Shown: positions 1 through 11,053 of the stretch, piece by piece
Layout of the letters: every line of letters begins with the position of its first letter
How positions within the stretch are numbered: position 1 is the first letter of the stretch
Origin: Stenotrophomonas sp. ATCM1_4
GTDB taxonomy: Bacteria; Pseudomonadota; Gammaproteobacteria; Xanthomonadales; Xanthomonadaceae
DNA: 64,000 nt
Direction: 5' to 3'
Assembly: GCF_004348115.1 (NCBI RefSeq)
Contig: NZ_QPFB01000001.1
Location: forward strand, 1,574,836-1,638,835
Position numbers and translations under genes: made by a program
The notes under the pieces: model-generated
The model's database searches: none
Told to the model about the DNA's origin: nothing
The model's input: only the letters and a program-made list of their open reading frames with translations

Positions 1-1
1 C

Positions 2-511
2 GCCAAGCTGTCACTGGCGCTCGGGGCGCTGGGCATCGTCTGGTGCCTGTTCCAACTGCTGATGGTCGTCCTGCTCGGGCGCCTGGACATCGTCGCGCTG
101 ATGCAGCGCGACGGCCTGGTCGTCCCGGACTGGATCCAGTGGACCGACGCGCATGCCTTCAGCCTGAGCGTGGCGCTGCTGCTGTTCTGCATCGCCTTCG
201 TCGTGGTGTGCTGGGCCATGCTCAAGCGCCATGAATGGGGCCGCATCGGCTTCATCGTGTTCCTGCTGCTGGTCGCGCTGGGCAACTTCGCCTTCATCCC
301 GGTGATGGACAGCATGTTCAACAGCATGCTGACGATCTTCCCTGCCGACTTCCTCAGCTCGCCGCAGGGCGCCGAGATGCGCGCGCAGATGGCCTTCAGC
401 CGCTGGAGCCTGCTGATCACCCTGCTGGTGAGTTCACTGGCGATCGCGGCATTGCATGGTTGGCTGGCGATCAAGCTGCAGCGGCGCGACGTCCGCGACC
501 TGTTCCACTGA
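2..511 (+). CDS. Membrane protein of unknown function, 5' end missing
   Basis: The reading frame is open from the first bases of the window to a TGA at 509-511, so the start lies upstream. About 169 residues are visible. They are very hydrophobic, with four likely membrane segments: the extreme N-terminus, residues near GCC-rich positions 170-220, 250-300, and 410-470 of the DNA. The C-terminus ends in a short basic tail (KLQRRDVRDLFH). I do not recognise a named family. An internal ATG at 62 could be mistaken for the start, but upstream codons stay in frame and hydrophobic, so truncation is more likely. The next gene begins 16 bp downstream, which suggests co-transcription. Confidence 0.7.
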   Translation, partial: AKLSLALGALGIVWCLFQLLMVVLLGRLDIVALMQRDGLVVPDWIQWTDAHAFSLSVALLLFCIAFVVVCWAMLKRHEWGRIGFIVFLLLVALGNFAFIPVMDSMFNSMLTIFPADFLSSPQGAEMRAQMAFSRWSLLITLLVSSLAIAALHGWLAIKLQRRDVRDLFH

Positions 512-527
512 GTTCCCCGGAGTTCCC

Positions 528-3031
<2,504 letters not shown>

Positions 3032-3074
3032 GGCTGCAGCCCCGGCGGCGCATCCGGCGCGAGCCTCGACAGCA

Positions 3075-3193
3075 CCCCTCCCCGGCCCTCCCCTGCTACG
3101 CAAGGGTGGGGGTGGTTCGATGCGATCGATCGGATCACCGCACAACCTGCTTCTGCCCCCTCCCTTGCGTAGCAGGGGAGGGCCGGGGAGGGG
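3075..3193. repeat. 32-bp perfect inverted repeat pair
   Basis: Bases 3075-3106 are the exact reverse complement of 3162-3193, with 55 bp between the arms. The arms are C/G runs around a CTACGCAAGGG core. Related units recur at 7417, 8364, 8446, 28243, 29068, 29187 and 42653 in this window, always between genes. This marks a dispersed palindromic family of the kind common in Xanthomonadaceae. Confidence 0.85.
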
Positions 3194-3195
3194 TC

Positions 3196-3227
3196 GCTTC
3201 TGCTTCTGCTTCTGCTTCTGCTTCTGC
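3196..3227. repeat. GCTTCT hexanucleotide tandem repeat
   Basis: Five perfect copies of GCTTCT plus two bases directly follow the right arm of the inverted repeat. The array lies in the convergent gap between hemF and the DUF421 gene, in no recognised gene. Copy number is likely to vary between strains. Confidence 0.85.
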
Positions 3228-3255
3228 ATCCATCTCCCCCCATCAACGCACCACC

Positions 3256-3729
3256 TCAGGTCTTGCGCAGGAAGGTGATGTGCCCATTGATCTCCAGCAG
3301 CGCCAGGTCCACCTCGTCGATGTTCTCGCAGCCGGCATCACGCATGGCCCGCGCGAAGTCCGCCTTGCTCACCAGCTCGCGCTGCAACACCCTGTGCAGC
3401 ACCTGCCCATGCCGGGCCAGTACCACCGGCTCGCCATCGATCACGCGCTCCACCGCCGGGCTGCGGGTGGTCACCCAACCCACGAAGTAATTGAGCACGA
3501 TCAACGTCGCGGCCAGGATCAACCCACCGCCCAGCGACGTGTCCTGCCCCAGCAAGGCATTCTGCACCGCGTTGCCGAGCAGGATCAGCAGCAGCATGTC
3601 GAACGGGGTGAACTGCCCCAGCGCGCGCTTGCCGGCCACCCGCACCATCGTCAACACGACCACATACACCACCACCGCGCGCAGGATGAACTCCCACCAC
3701 GGCATCGACAGCGCGAACAGGTCCGGCAT
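3256..3729 (-). CDS. DUF421 (YetF-like) membrane protein
   Basis: The start at 3729 gives 157 residues (MPDLFALSMPWWEF) and is preceded by a GAGG ribosome site; the frame runs on upstream but with non-hydrophobic, unlikely sequence. Two or three membrane segments fill residues about 10-75 and include the DUF421 hallmark KRALGQFTPFDMLLLILLGN. A small cytoplasmic domain follows (residues about 80-157) with GEPVVLARHGQVL. The family is related to YetF and YdfR; its biochemical role is not settled. It lies downstream of the sX13-like RNA terminator, so it probably has its own promoter. Confidence 0.88.
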   Translation of the reverse strand: MPDLFALSMPWWEFILRAVVVYVVVLTMVRVAGKRALGQFTPFDMLLLILLGNAVQNALLGQDTSLGGGLILAATLIVLNYFVGWVTTRSPAVERVIDGEPVVLARHGQVLHRVLQRELVSKADFARAMRDAGCENIDEVDLALLEINGHITFLRKT

Positions 3730-3829
3730 TCCTCGTCTCCCGACTATGCGTCGCCCCCATGCTCGGGCGATGCCCATCAACACGGTGCGACGACCGGCGC
3801 CGGAGCAGGCCGGCGGTTCCGGGATCGCC

Positions 3830-3869
3830 AAAAAAGAAGCCCCGCCGACCAGGGGGGGGTCGACGGGGC
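3830..3869 (-). terminator. Rho-independent terminator of the sX13-like RNA
   Basis: The arms are 3858-3869 and 3839-3850, pairing with one G-U-type mismatch around a C-rich 7-nt loop. They are followed on the minus strand by TTCTTTTTT. This is the strongest intrinsic terminator in the first 10 kb. Confidence 0.88.
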
Positions 3870-3955
3870 CGGGGAGCGGGTATTTGGGGAGGAATCCCCG
3901 CTCCGAGATCTGCTCCAGGGGATGGGAGAGATCCGCGACAGGTATTGCGCCTGTC
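3830..3955 (-). ncRNA. sX13: sX13-like small regulatory RNA
   Basis: On the minus strand, between polA and the DUF421 gene, lies a non-coding stretch packed with hairpins. First is CGACAGG/CCTGTCG (3936-3956), then a C-rich single-stranded part (CCCATCCCC), then GGAGCGGG/CCCGCTCC enclosing a TCCTCCCC loop, and finally a 12-bp GC stem with a run of seven C in its loop followed by TTCTTTTTT. The location downstream of polA and the exposed C-rich loops match what I recall of sX13, a regulator of virulence and stress genes in Xanthomonas. The 5' end is inferred from an extended -10 (TGATATAGC) at 3968-3960. The name rests on memory of synteny and structure, not on a search. Confidence 0.72.
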
Positions 3956-3959
3956 GAGG

Positions 3960-3992
3960 GCTATATCACCATTACGAACCTTGACGGTTCGT
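3960..3992 (-). promoter_or_regulatory. Extended -10 promoter and upstream palindrome of the sRNA
   Basis: Reading the minus strand, TGATATAGC at 3968-3960 resembles an extended -10. No good -35 hexamer is present. Instead a perfect inverted repeat ACGAACC-GTCAA-GGTTCGT occupies 3974-3992, where the -35 should be. It could be the binding site of an activator or repressor. No regulator was identified. Confidence 0.4.
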
Positions 3993-4123
3993 GAAGAATC
4001 CAAGCCTTTTCAAAACAAATTAAGGATGGATTCATCGCATTGACGCCAAACGGTTTTTTGAATGCGCAGGGATATAACGAAGTGTTTCAATTGAATCGAG
4101 ATTCGAGTTAATAATTTGGAAAA

Positions 4124-6892
4124 TTAGTGCGCTTCGTCCCAGTTTTCCCCGATACCGGTATCCACCACCAGCGGCACACGCAAATTCGCCGCCGCTGACA
4201 TCCGGGCCTCCACTTCGGCCTGAAGTGTCTGGATGAATGCGCTGTCCGCCTCGAACACCAGTTCATCGTGCACCTGCAGGATCATCCTGGCGCGGTCGGC
4301 ATGGTCGGCCAGCCAGCCATCCACGCTGACCATCGCACGCTTGATGATGTCCGCCGCGGTGCCCTGCATCGGGGCGTTGATCGCCGCACGCTCGGCACCG
4401 GCACGCAGGCCCTGGTTGCGGGCGTGGATGTCGTTGAGGTACAGCCGGCGGCCAAACAGCGTCTCCACGTAGCCCTGCTCGCGTGCCTGCACGCGCATGC
4501 GCTCCATGAAGTCGCGCACCGCCGGGTAACGGCTGAAGTACAGCGCCACGTAGTCCTGCGCCTGGCCACGGTCGATGCCCAGGTTCTTGGCCAGGCCGAA
4601 CGCGCTCATGCCGTACATCAGGCCGAAATTGATCGCCTTGGCGGCGCGGCGCTCGTTCGGCGTCACCTCCTCCAGCGCGCGCCCGAACACCTCGGCGGCG
4701 GTGGCGCGGTGCACGTCGGCGCCCTGCTCGAAGGCACGGATCAGGCCCGGGTCCTCGGACAGGTGGGCCATGATCCGCAGCTCGATCTGCGAGTAGTCGC
4801 AGGCCATCAGCTTGCGCCCCGGCGGGGCGACGAAGGCCTGGCGGATGCGGCGGCCATCCTCGGTGCGGATCGGGATGTTCTGCAGGTTCGGGTCGGACGA
4901 GGACAGCCGCCCGGTCGCCGCGCCGGACTGGTGGTAACTGGTGTGCACGCGGCCGGTGTCCGGGTTGACCATCTCCGGCAGCTTGTCGGTATAGGTACTG
5001 CGCAGCTTGGCCAGCCCGCGGTACTCCAGGATCACGCGCGGCAGCTCGTGCTGCTCGGCGATCGCCTCCAGCGCCTCCTCGTTGGTGCTGGGCTGGCCCT
5101 TGGGCGTCTTCACCAGCGCCGGCAGGCCCAGTTCGTCGAACAACACCGCCTGCAGCTGCTTGGGCGAGTCCAGGTTGAAGGTGTGCCCGGCCAGCTCGGT
5201 GGCTTTCTGCTGGGCGGCCAGCATGCGCGCGGACAGGTCGCTGCTCTGCCGCTTCAGCTCGGCCGCGTCGATCGCCACGCCATTGGCCTCGATGCGCGCC
5301 AGCACCGGTACCAGCGGCATCTCGATCTCGCGGTACACCTTTTCCAGCGACGGCTCGGCCGCCAGCTGCGCCGACAGCACGCGGTGCAGGCGCAGGGTGA
5401 TGTCCGCGTCCTCGGCCGCATAGGCGCTGGCCTCGTCGATGCCCACCTGCGAGAACGGGATCTGCTTGGCGCCCTTGCCGGCGACCTCCTCGAACTTGGT
5501 GGTGGTGTAACCCAGGTAGCGCTGTGCCAGCGAATCCATGTCGTGGCGGGTGGCGGTGGAATTGAGCACGAAGCTTTCCAGCATGGTGTCGTCGGCATAG
5601 CCGCGCACCTGGATGCCATGCCTGCGCAGCACGTGGATGTCGTACTTGCCGTGCTGGCCGAGCTTCTTCCTGCCTGCGTCCTCGAGCAGCGGACGCAGCG
5701 CATCGAGCACCTGCTGCATCGGCAGCTGCGCCGGCGCGCCCGGGTAGTCGTGGCCGACCGGGATATAGGCGCCCTTGCCCGGTTCCACGGCCAGGCTGAT
5801 GCCGACCAGGTTGGCGCGCATCGCATCCAGCGCGTCGGTTTCGGTATCGAAGGCGAACTCCTCGGCACCCTGCAGGCGTTCCACCCAGGCCTGCAGCTGC
5901 CCGGCGGTCAGCACGGTCTCGTACTCGCCCTTGGCCGCCAGCGCCGGGTCGGTGCCGGCGGCCGGCGCCGTGTCACCGGCCTTGGCGTAACCGGCGGCGG
6001 TGCCACGCAGGCTGACCTTGGCATCGTCGGCGGCGGCCGGGGCGGCCACGCCACCGAGCTCACGCAGCGCCTGGGTGAAGCCATAACGCGCGTACAGCGC
6101 GCGCAGGCTGTCCGCGTCCTGCTCGCGCAGCTGCAGGTCGCGCGGGCCCTGTTCCAGTGCCACGTCGGTACGGATGGTGACCAGCGCGCGGTTGAGCGGC
6201 AGGCGCGGCAACGCGGCGCGCAGGTTCTCGCCGATCTTGCCCTTCATGGTCGGGGCGGCGGCGATCACGCCGTCCAGGTCGTTGTATTCGGCCAGCCACT
6301 TGGCGGCGGTCTTGGGGCCGCACTTCTCCACGCCGGGTACGTTGTCCACGGTGTCGCCCATCAGCGCCAGGTAATCGACGATCTGGTCGGCGCGCACGCC
6401 GAACTTGTCGATCACCGCCGCATCGGAATCGGTGCGGCTGCCGGTCATGGTGTTGACCAGCACCACGCCCGGGCGTACCAGCTGGGCGAAGTCCTTGTCG
6501 CCGGTGGAAATGGTCACTTCCAGCCCGTCCCTGGCCGCGGCCAGCGCCAGCGTGCCGATCACGTCGTCGGCTTCCACGCCCTCCACGCGCAGGATGTCGA
6601 TGCCCAGCGCCTGCACGATGTCGCACATCGGCTGTACCTGCGCGCGCAGGTCGTCGGGCATCGGCGGACGATTGGCCTTGTACTCGGCGTACATCTCGTC
6701 ACGGAAGGTCTTGCCCGGTGCGTCGACCACGAAGGCGACGTACTCGGGCTTTTCCTTCAGCGTGGCACGCAGCATGTTGACCACGCCGAACAGCGCCCCG
6801 GTGGGCTCGCCGGCGGCGTTGGACAGCGGCGGGAGCGCGTGGAACGCGCGGTACAGGTAACTGGAACCGTCAATCAGGACTAATCTGCTCAT
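4124..6892 (-). CDS. polA: DNA polymerase I
   Basis: The 922-residue protein has all three domains. The 5'-3' exonuclease (about 1-290) includes LIDGSSYLYRAFHAL and the metal-binding GVEADDVIGTLA. The 3'-5' proofreading domain (about 330-520) has FDTETDALD and so keeps the catalytic acids. The polymerase domain (about 540-922) has DYSQIELRIMAHLSED (motif A), the O-helix region RRAAKAINFGLMYGM and VHDELVFE (motif C). It performs Okazaki fragment maturation and repair synthesis. It is divergent from the DUF2782 lipoprotein gene across 78 bp, an arrangement usual in this family. Confidence 0.98.
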   Translation of the reverse strand: MSRLVLIDGSSYLYRAFHALPPLSNAAGEPTGALFGVVNMLRATLKEKPEYVAFVVDAPGKTFRDEMYAEYKANRPPMPDDLRAQVQPMCDIVQALGIDILRVEGVEADDVIGTLALAAARDGLEVTISTGDKDFAQLVRPGVVLVNTMTGSRTDSDAAVIDKFGVRADQIVDYLALMGDTVDNVPGVEKCGPKTAAKWLAEYNDLDGVIAAAPTMKGKIGENLRAALPRLPLNRALVTIRTDVALEQGPRDLQLREQDADSLRALYARYGFTQALRELGGVAAPAAADDAKVSLRGTAAGYAKAGDTAPAAGTDPALAAKGEYETVLTAGQLQAWVERLQGAEEFAFDTETDALDAMRANLVGISLAVEPGKGAYIPVGHDYPGAPAQLPMQQVLDALRPLLEDAGRKKLGQHGKYDIHVLRRHGIQVRGYADDTMLESFVLNSTATRHDMDSLAQRYLGYTTTKFEEVAGKGAKQIPFSQVGIDEASAYAAEDADITLRLHRVLSAQLAAEPSLEKVYREIEMPLVPVLARIEANGVAIDAAELKRQSSDLSARMLAAQQKATELAGHTFNLDSPKQLQAVLFDELGLPALVKTPKGQPSTNEEALEAIAEQHELPRVILEYRGLAKLRSTYTDKLPEMVNPDTGRVHTSYHQSGAATGRLSSSDPNLQNIPIRTEDGRRIRQAFVAPPGRKLMACDYSQIELRIMAHLSEDPGLIRAFEQGADVHRATAAEVFGRALEEVTPNERRAAKAINFGLMYGMSAFGLAKNLGIDRGQAQDYVALYFSRYPAVRDFMERMRVQAREQGYVETLFGRRLYLNDIHARNQGLRAGAERAAINAPMQGTAADIIKRAMVSVDGWLADHADRARMILQVHDELVFEADSAFIQTLQAEVEARMSAAANLRVPLVVDTGIGENWDEAH

Positions 6893-6970
6893 GTGCCGAT
6901 TCTACGCGGCGGACCGTTTTCCGACGTGCACGGGCATAATCGAATCCACGCCGAAACAAGGAATCCCGTC

Positions 6971-7252
6971 ATGAAGCAGCTGCTGTTGATCCCCCTGCTG
7001 GCCCTGGCCGGCTGCGCCACCCTGGGCGCCGGCTCCCCGCCGGTGGACGTCTCAGGCGCCGACGTGACCAGCAAGGCCATGGACAACGGCGACACGGTCG
7101 AGGAATACCGGGTCGGCGGCGTGCTGCGCATGGTCAAGGTCACCCCGGCGCGTGGTGCACCGTTCTACATGTACGACCGTGACGGTGACGGCCGCATGGA
7201 CAGCGACAAGGACGGCACCAAGCCGGTGTACTGGAAGCTGTACAGCTGGTAA
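6971..7252 (+). CDS. DUF2782 lipoprotein
   Basis: The ATG at 6971 gives 93 residues starting MKQLLLIPLLALAGC, a typical type II signal peptide with lipobox LAGC, so the product is probably an envelope lipoprotein. The body has an EEYRVGGVLRMVKVTP segment and ends YDRDGDGRMDSDKDG...WKLYSW, characteristic of DUF2782. The upstream in-frame ATG at 6893 would add a non-signal leader and is rejected. Small proteins of this family commonly sit next to polA in gammaproteobacteria; function is unknown. Confidence 0.85.
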   Translation: MKQLLLIPLLALAGCATLGAGSPPVDVSGADVTSKAMDNGDTVEEYRVGGVLRMVKVTPARGAPFYMYDRDGDGRMDSDKDGTKPVYWKLYSW

Positions 7253-7416
7253 TGACGGGCACGGGCCGCCGCGTCGCCTGCCTGCGGCAGGAGCGGCGCG
7301 GTGGCCATGCGATCACGGTGGCGGGACTGCGGCCCTGGCACCGCTGAGGGGCGAAACAGCGCCTCGCGGGCGCGGGTGCGCTTGCCCGGCTGCAGTTTCG
7401 CGGGGACCGGGGCTTG

Positions 7417-7453
7417 CCCCTCCCCAGCCCTCCCCCGCTACGCAGGGGAGGGG
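7417..7453. repeat. GC-rich palindromic repeat unit
   Basis: One copy of the dispersed family (CCCCTCCCC...CGCTACGCAGGGGAGGGG), in the convergent gap between the DUF2782 gene and the universal stress gene. It can fold as a hairpin and may aid transcription termination or mRNA stability. Confidence 0.75.
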
Positions 7454-7515
7454 CAGAATGCCCCGCGACGGCGGGGCTGCAGGCCGGGATGCACTCCCGG
7501 CCCCCTGCGCATGAC

Positions 7516-7965
7516 TCAGCGGATCACCAGCACCGGCACGGTGCTGCGCGCCAGCACTTCGGCGGTCTGGCTGCCGAGCAGCACGCGGGTGACGCCGCGA
7601 CGGCCATGCGAGGTCATCACCAGCAGGTCGCTGCCACAGGCCGTGGCGGTATCAATGATGCCGTCGGCGGCGTAGCGGTCCAGCACGTGGTGCGGCTGCA
7701 CGTTGGCCACGCCGGCCGCACGTGCGGCGGCAACCGCCGGCTCCAGGATCTTCTGGGCGCCGGCTTCACGGTCCTTCTTGTACTCGGGGCTGGCCTCGTA
7801 GCCGGCGCTCCAGCCCATGGCGTCGTACATGCCCACCGCCCACGGCTCGGACACGGTGACGATGTCGACCTGGGCGCCCAGCTGGGCGGCCAGTTCCAGG
7901 CCCTTCTGCAGGCCCTTGGCGGCAAGCTCGGAACCGTCGGTGGCAATCAGGATGCGCGTGTACAT
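7516..7965 (-). CDS. Universal stress protein (UspA family)
   Basis: Starting at ATG 7965, behind a GAGGAGAA ribosome site, the 149-residue product has a single Usp domain. The N-terminus is YTRILIATDGSELA, and the C-terminal ATP-binding signature is GSDLLVMTSHGRRGVTRVLLGSQTAEVLARSTVPVLVIR, read as G-x2-G-x9-G-S. It therefore belongs to the ATP-binding type of Usp rather than the non-binding UspA type. It is a single-gene unit, probably induced by stress or low oxygen, but no regulatory site is evident. Confidence 0.93.
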   Translation of the reverse strand: MYTRILIATDGSELAAKGLQKGLELAAQLGAQVDIVTVSEPWAVGMYDAMGWSAGYEASPEYKKDREAGAQKILEPAVAAARAAGVANVQPHHVLDRYAADGIIDTATACGSDLLVMTSHGRRGVTRVLLGSQTAEVLARSTVPVLVIR

Positions 7966-8204
7966 GGCAGTTCTCCTCGGTGAAGGGTGGACAGTTACCA
8001 TTGCACATCGGATGTTGCGGTTCCGCATTGAGCCAGATCAAACATCCGCTCATTGCTGCACGCTTACCTGCCAGTGCTCGCCGCAGCGCTGCCAATCGAA
8101 CTCGACCGGCAGGAACTTCTCGATCAGGCGCGCATTGCTCGGGCCCGCACTCGTCCCCTCACACATCGCTCCTTCGCCACCAGCAGCGCGGCACGGCGGC
8201 GGGG

Positions 8205-8330
8205 CGCGAGCTGTTCGCGGTGTCGCGCACTCAGCGCGCGAGCACCAACGATGCGGATCGGCTGCGTAAGTACCTGGCGAAGTTCGGGCTGGATTGGGAG
8301 CAGGTGCGCGAACGCACTGTTGGGAAATGA
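8205..8330 (+). pseudogene. Possible C-terminal remnant of a degraded gene
   Basis: This 535-bp gap (7966-8500) contains a short frame that reads like real protein: RELFAVSRTQRASTNDADR followed by LRKYLAKFGLDWEQVRERTV and a stop at 8328-8330. Upstream in that frame the sequence becomes arginine/serine/proline-rich nonsense, and a more protein-like stretch (LDRQELLDQARIARA) appears in another frame at about 8098. That pattern suggests a frameshifted or truncated gene. I cannot name the family. The rest of the gap holds the repeat pair listed separately. Confidence 0.3.
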
Positions 8331-8363
8331 GGGGCGGCGTGAGGCATGAAGCGGAAGGCCTTA

Positions 8364-8487
8364 CCCCTCCCCAACCCTCCCCTGCTGCGCAAGGGAGGGA
8401 GCAGTACGTGCAGTTCGATCCGATCGCCACAAAGCCACGCTCTTACCCCCTCCCTTTGGCGTAGCCAAGGGGAGGGCTGGGGAGGGG
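8364..8487. repeat. Inverted pair of GC-rich palindromic repeats
   Basis: Two oppositely oriented copies of the dispersed family (8364-8400 and 8446-8487) flank about 45 bp of unique sequence. The arrangement resembles the pairs at 3075-3193 and 29068-29230. Confidence 0.75.
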
Positions 8488-8500
8488 TAGCTTCTGCCCC

Positions 8501-8827
8501 TCAACCCAACAACGGCGGCACTTTCTGCTGCAACAGCCGTACCAACGCCGGTGCCATGAAGTCGTAGTCATCCGGAATTCCCAGGACGACCACCCGCTTG
8601 TCGCGCAGCCAGCGCTGGAAGCGCTCACCGAGCCGGCGCTTGTGCACCGGTTCCATCACCACGATCAGGTCCGCCCACTCCAGCAACTCGGGCGTCACCG
8701 GGTTCTCCGCCTCCGGCTTCAATCCGGCCGAAGCCGTCTCGATGCCGGGCCAATCGGCAAACACCTGCTCGGCCGTGGGGCTGCGCAGCCGGTTCTGGCT
8801 GCACACGAACAGGACGTGGCGGACCAT
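8501..8827 (-). CDS. Low-molecular-weight protein tyrosine phosphatase-like protein
   Basis: The 108-residue protein starts MVRHVLFVCSQNRLRSPTAE. That is the LMW-PTP P-loop C-x5-R-S with Cys9 and Arg15, and the SPTAEQVF helix follows, so the catalytic nucleophile and phosphate cradle are intact. It is shorter than classical LMW-PTPs (about 150 residues) and fits the compact COG4551-type family. The substrate is unknown. Its ATG lies 6 bp after the uvrD stop, so the two genes are probably co-transcribed. Confidence 0.82.
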   Translation of the reverse strand: MVRHVLFVCSQNRLRSPTAEQVFADWPGIETASAGLKPEAENPVTPELLEWADLIVVMEPVHKRRLGERFQRWLRDKRVVVLGIPDDYDFMAPALVRLLQQKVPPLLG

Positions 8828-8833
8828 GCGGCC

Positions 8834-11026
8834 TCAGATCACCGTCAGGTTGGCGTAGGCCATCACCAGCCATTTGCTGCCGGCATCCGCAAACTCGACC
8901 TGTACACGCGCGTGCGCACCGTTGCCTTCGTAGTCGGTGACCATGCCTTCGCCGAACTTGGGATGGTTGACCAACGCGCCGAGCTTGATCGGCGGTGCCT
9001 CGATCGCGGCATGTCCCATCACCCGGCTGGTGCCCAGCGAGGCCGGCCGCGAGACCTGCACCTTCGGGCGCACTTCGTTCAACAGCTCACGCGGGATCTC
9101 GCGCAGGAAGCGCGAGGGCAGGCTGTAGTTGTCCTGGCCGTGGATGCGGCGTGATTCGGCATAGCCCAGGATCAGCTTCTGGCGCGCGCGGGTGATGCCG
9201 ACGTAAGCCAGCCGGCGCTCTTCCTCCAGCCGCCCGCTTTCCTCCAGCGAACGCGCGCTCGGGAACAACCCTTCTTCCATGCCGGCCAGGAACACCAGCG
9301 GGAACTCCAGGCCCTTGGCCGAGTGCAGCGTCATCAGCTGCACGCCTTCCTCGCCTGCCTGCGCCTGGCCTTCGCCGGCTTCCAGCGAGGCATAGGACAG
9401 GAAAGCCACCAGCTCGCTCATGTCCTCGGCGCCCTCCTCGATGTCGTCATCGCGACGCACGAAACGCGAGGCCACCGAGATCAGTTCATCGAGGTTGTCG
9501 GTGCGCGACTCCGAATCCAGCGCGTTGCGGCTTTCCTTGCTCCAGTGCTCGCGCAACGCCGAACGGGTCAGCACATGCTCGATGCGCTCGGCCAGGTTCA
9601 TCGGCGCCGTTTCGACGGTGGTCTGCTGCACCAGGTTGATGAAGCCGGCCAGCGCATTCTTGGCACGCGAAGTCAGGTCATTGCCCTGCGTGGCCAGCAT
9701 CGACGCTTCCCACAACGACAGCGATTGCTGCCGCGCGATGCGGCGCACCTCGTCCAGGGTGCGCTCGCCGATGCCACGCGTGGGCGTGTTCACCGCGCGC
9801 TCGAAGGCCGCATCGTCGTTACGGTTGGTCATCAAGCGCAGGTAGGCCAGCGCGTCCTTGATTTCGGCACGCTCGAAGAAGCGCATGCCGCCATACACGC
9901 GGTACGGCACCTGCTCGCTGAGCATCGCTTCTTCGAAGGCGCGCGACTGCGCGTTGCTGCGGTAGAGCACGGCGATGTCGCCATAGCTGCCGCCATCGCG
10001 CACCCACTGCCGCGCACGCTCGACCAGGTAACGCGCCTCGTCCATCTCGTTGTAGGCGGCAAACAGGTCGATCGGGTCGCCGTCGCCGCTGTCGGTCCAC
10101 AACTGCTTGCCGATGCGATCGGGGTTGTGCGCGATCACCGCGTTGGCCGCGCCCAGGATGTTGGCGCTGGAGCGGTAGTTCTGCTCCAGGCGGATGGTCT
10201 CGGCGCCCGGGAAATCCTTCAGGAAGCGCTGCACGTTCTCTACCTTCGCGCCGCGCCAGCCATAGATGGCCTGGTCGTCGTCGCCGACCACGAACACATG
10301 CCCGCTGTCGCCGGCCAGCACGCGCACGAAGGCGTACTGGATGGCGTTGGTGTCCTGGAACTCGTCCACCAGGATCTCGCGGAACCGCGCGCGGTAATGC
10401 GCCAGCAGCGCCGGGTTGTCGCGCAGCAGCTCATGCGCGCGCAGCAGCAGCTCGGCGAAGTCGACCAGGCCGGCGCGGTCGCAGCGCTCCTGGTAGGCCG
10501 CATAGGCCTGGCGCAGGGTTTCGCCCCACTGGTCGTGCGGCTCGGGCTGGATGTGCTGCGGGCGGCGGCCCTCATCCTTCTGCGCGTTGATCCACCACAT
10601 GATCTGCTTGGGCGGGTACTTGCCGTCATCGAGCTCCAGCTGCTGCACCACGCGCTTGACCAGCCGCAGCTGGTCATCCGAATCCATCACCTGGAAGGCT
10701 TCCGGCAGCTTGGCCTCGGCCCAGTGCAGGCGCAGCAGGCGGTGGGCCAGGCCGTGGAAGGTGCCGATCCACATGCCGCGGCTGCCGTTGCGCAGCTGCA
10801 GGTCGATGCGGTGCCGCATCTCACCGGCGGCCTTGTTGGTGAACGTCACCGCGAAGATGCCGTGCGTCGGCACGCCGAAGACTTCGTTCAGCCAGGCAAT
10901 GCGATGGGTGAGCACGCGCGTCTTGCCGGAACCGGCGCCGGCAAGGATCAGGTGGTGACCAAGAGGCGCGGAAACGGCCTCGCGCTGGGCCGCATTCAGC
11001 CCGTCGAGAAGGTGGGAGACATCCAT
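8834..11026 (-). CDS. uvrD: DNA helicase II (UvrD)
   Basis: The 730-residue superfamily 1A helicase unwinds DNA 3'-5' in excision and mismatch repair. It has LNAAQREAV (Q motif), AGAGSGKTRVLTHR (Walker A), ILVDEFQDTN (Walker B), VVGDDDQAIYGWRGA (motif III), EQNYRSSANIL (motif IV), LMTLHSAKGLEFPLVF (motif V) and YVGITRARQ (motif VI). The C-terminal region KFGEGMVTDYEG...FADAGSKWLVMAYANLTVI is the UvrD/PcrA RNA-polymerase-interacting tudor-like tail, which favours UvrD over Rep. The start is the ATG at 11026. Confidence 0.96.
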   Translation of the reverse strand: MDVSHLLDGLNAAQREAVSAPLGHHLILAGAGSGKTRVLTHRIAWLNEVFGVPTHGIFAVTFTNKAAGEMRHRIDLQLRNGSRGMWIGTFHGLAHRLLRLHWAEAKLPEAFQVMDSDDQLRLVKRVVQQLELDDGKYPPKQIMWWINAQKDEGRRPQHIQPEPHDQWGETLRQAYAAYQERCDRAGLVDFAELLLRAHELLRDNPALLAHYRARFREILVDEFQDTNAIQYAFVRVLAGDSGHVFVVGDDDQAIYGWRGAKVENVQRFLKDFPGAETIRLEQNYRSSANILGAANAVIAHNPDRIGKQLWTDSGDGDPIDLFAAYNEMDEARYLVERARQWVRDGGSYGDIAVLYRSNAQSRAFEEAMLSEQVPYRVYGGMRFFERAEIKDALAYLRLMTNRNDDAAFERAVNTPTRGIGERTLDEVRRIARQQSLSLWEASMLATQGNDLTSRAKNALAGFINLVQQTTVETAPMNLAERIEHVLTRSALREHWSKESRNALDSESRTDNLDELISVASRFVRRDDDIEEGAEDMSELVAFLSYASLEAGEGQAQAGEEGVQLMTLHSAKGLEFPLVFLAGMEEGLFPSARSLEESGRLEEERRLAYVGITRARQKLILGYAESRRIHGQDNYSLPSRFLREIPRELLNEVRPKVQVSRPASLGTSRVMGHAAIEAPPIKLGALVNHPKFGEGMVTDYEGNGAHARVQVEFADAGSKWLVMAYANLTVI

Positions 11027-11053
11027 CCGGCCATTTTACGCCAGACCGTCTCA

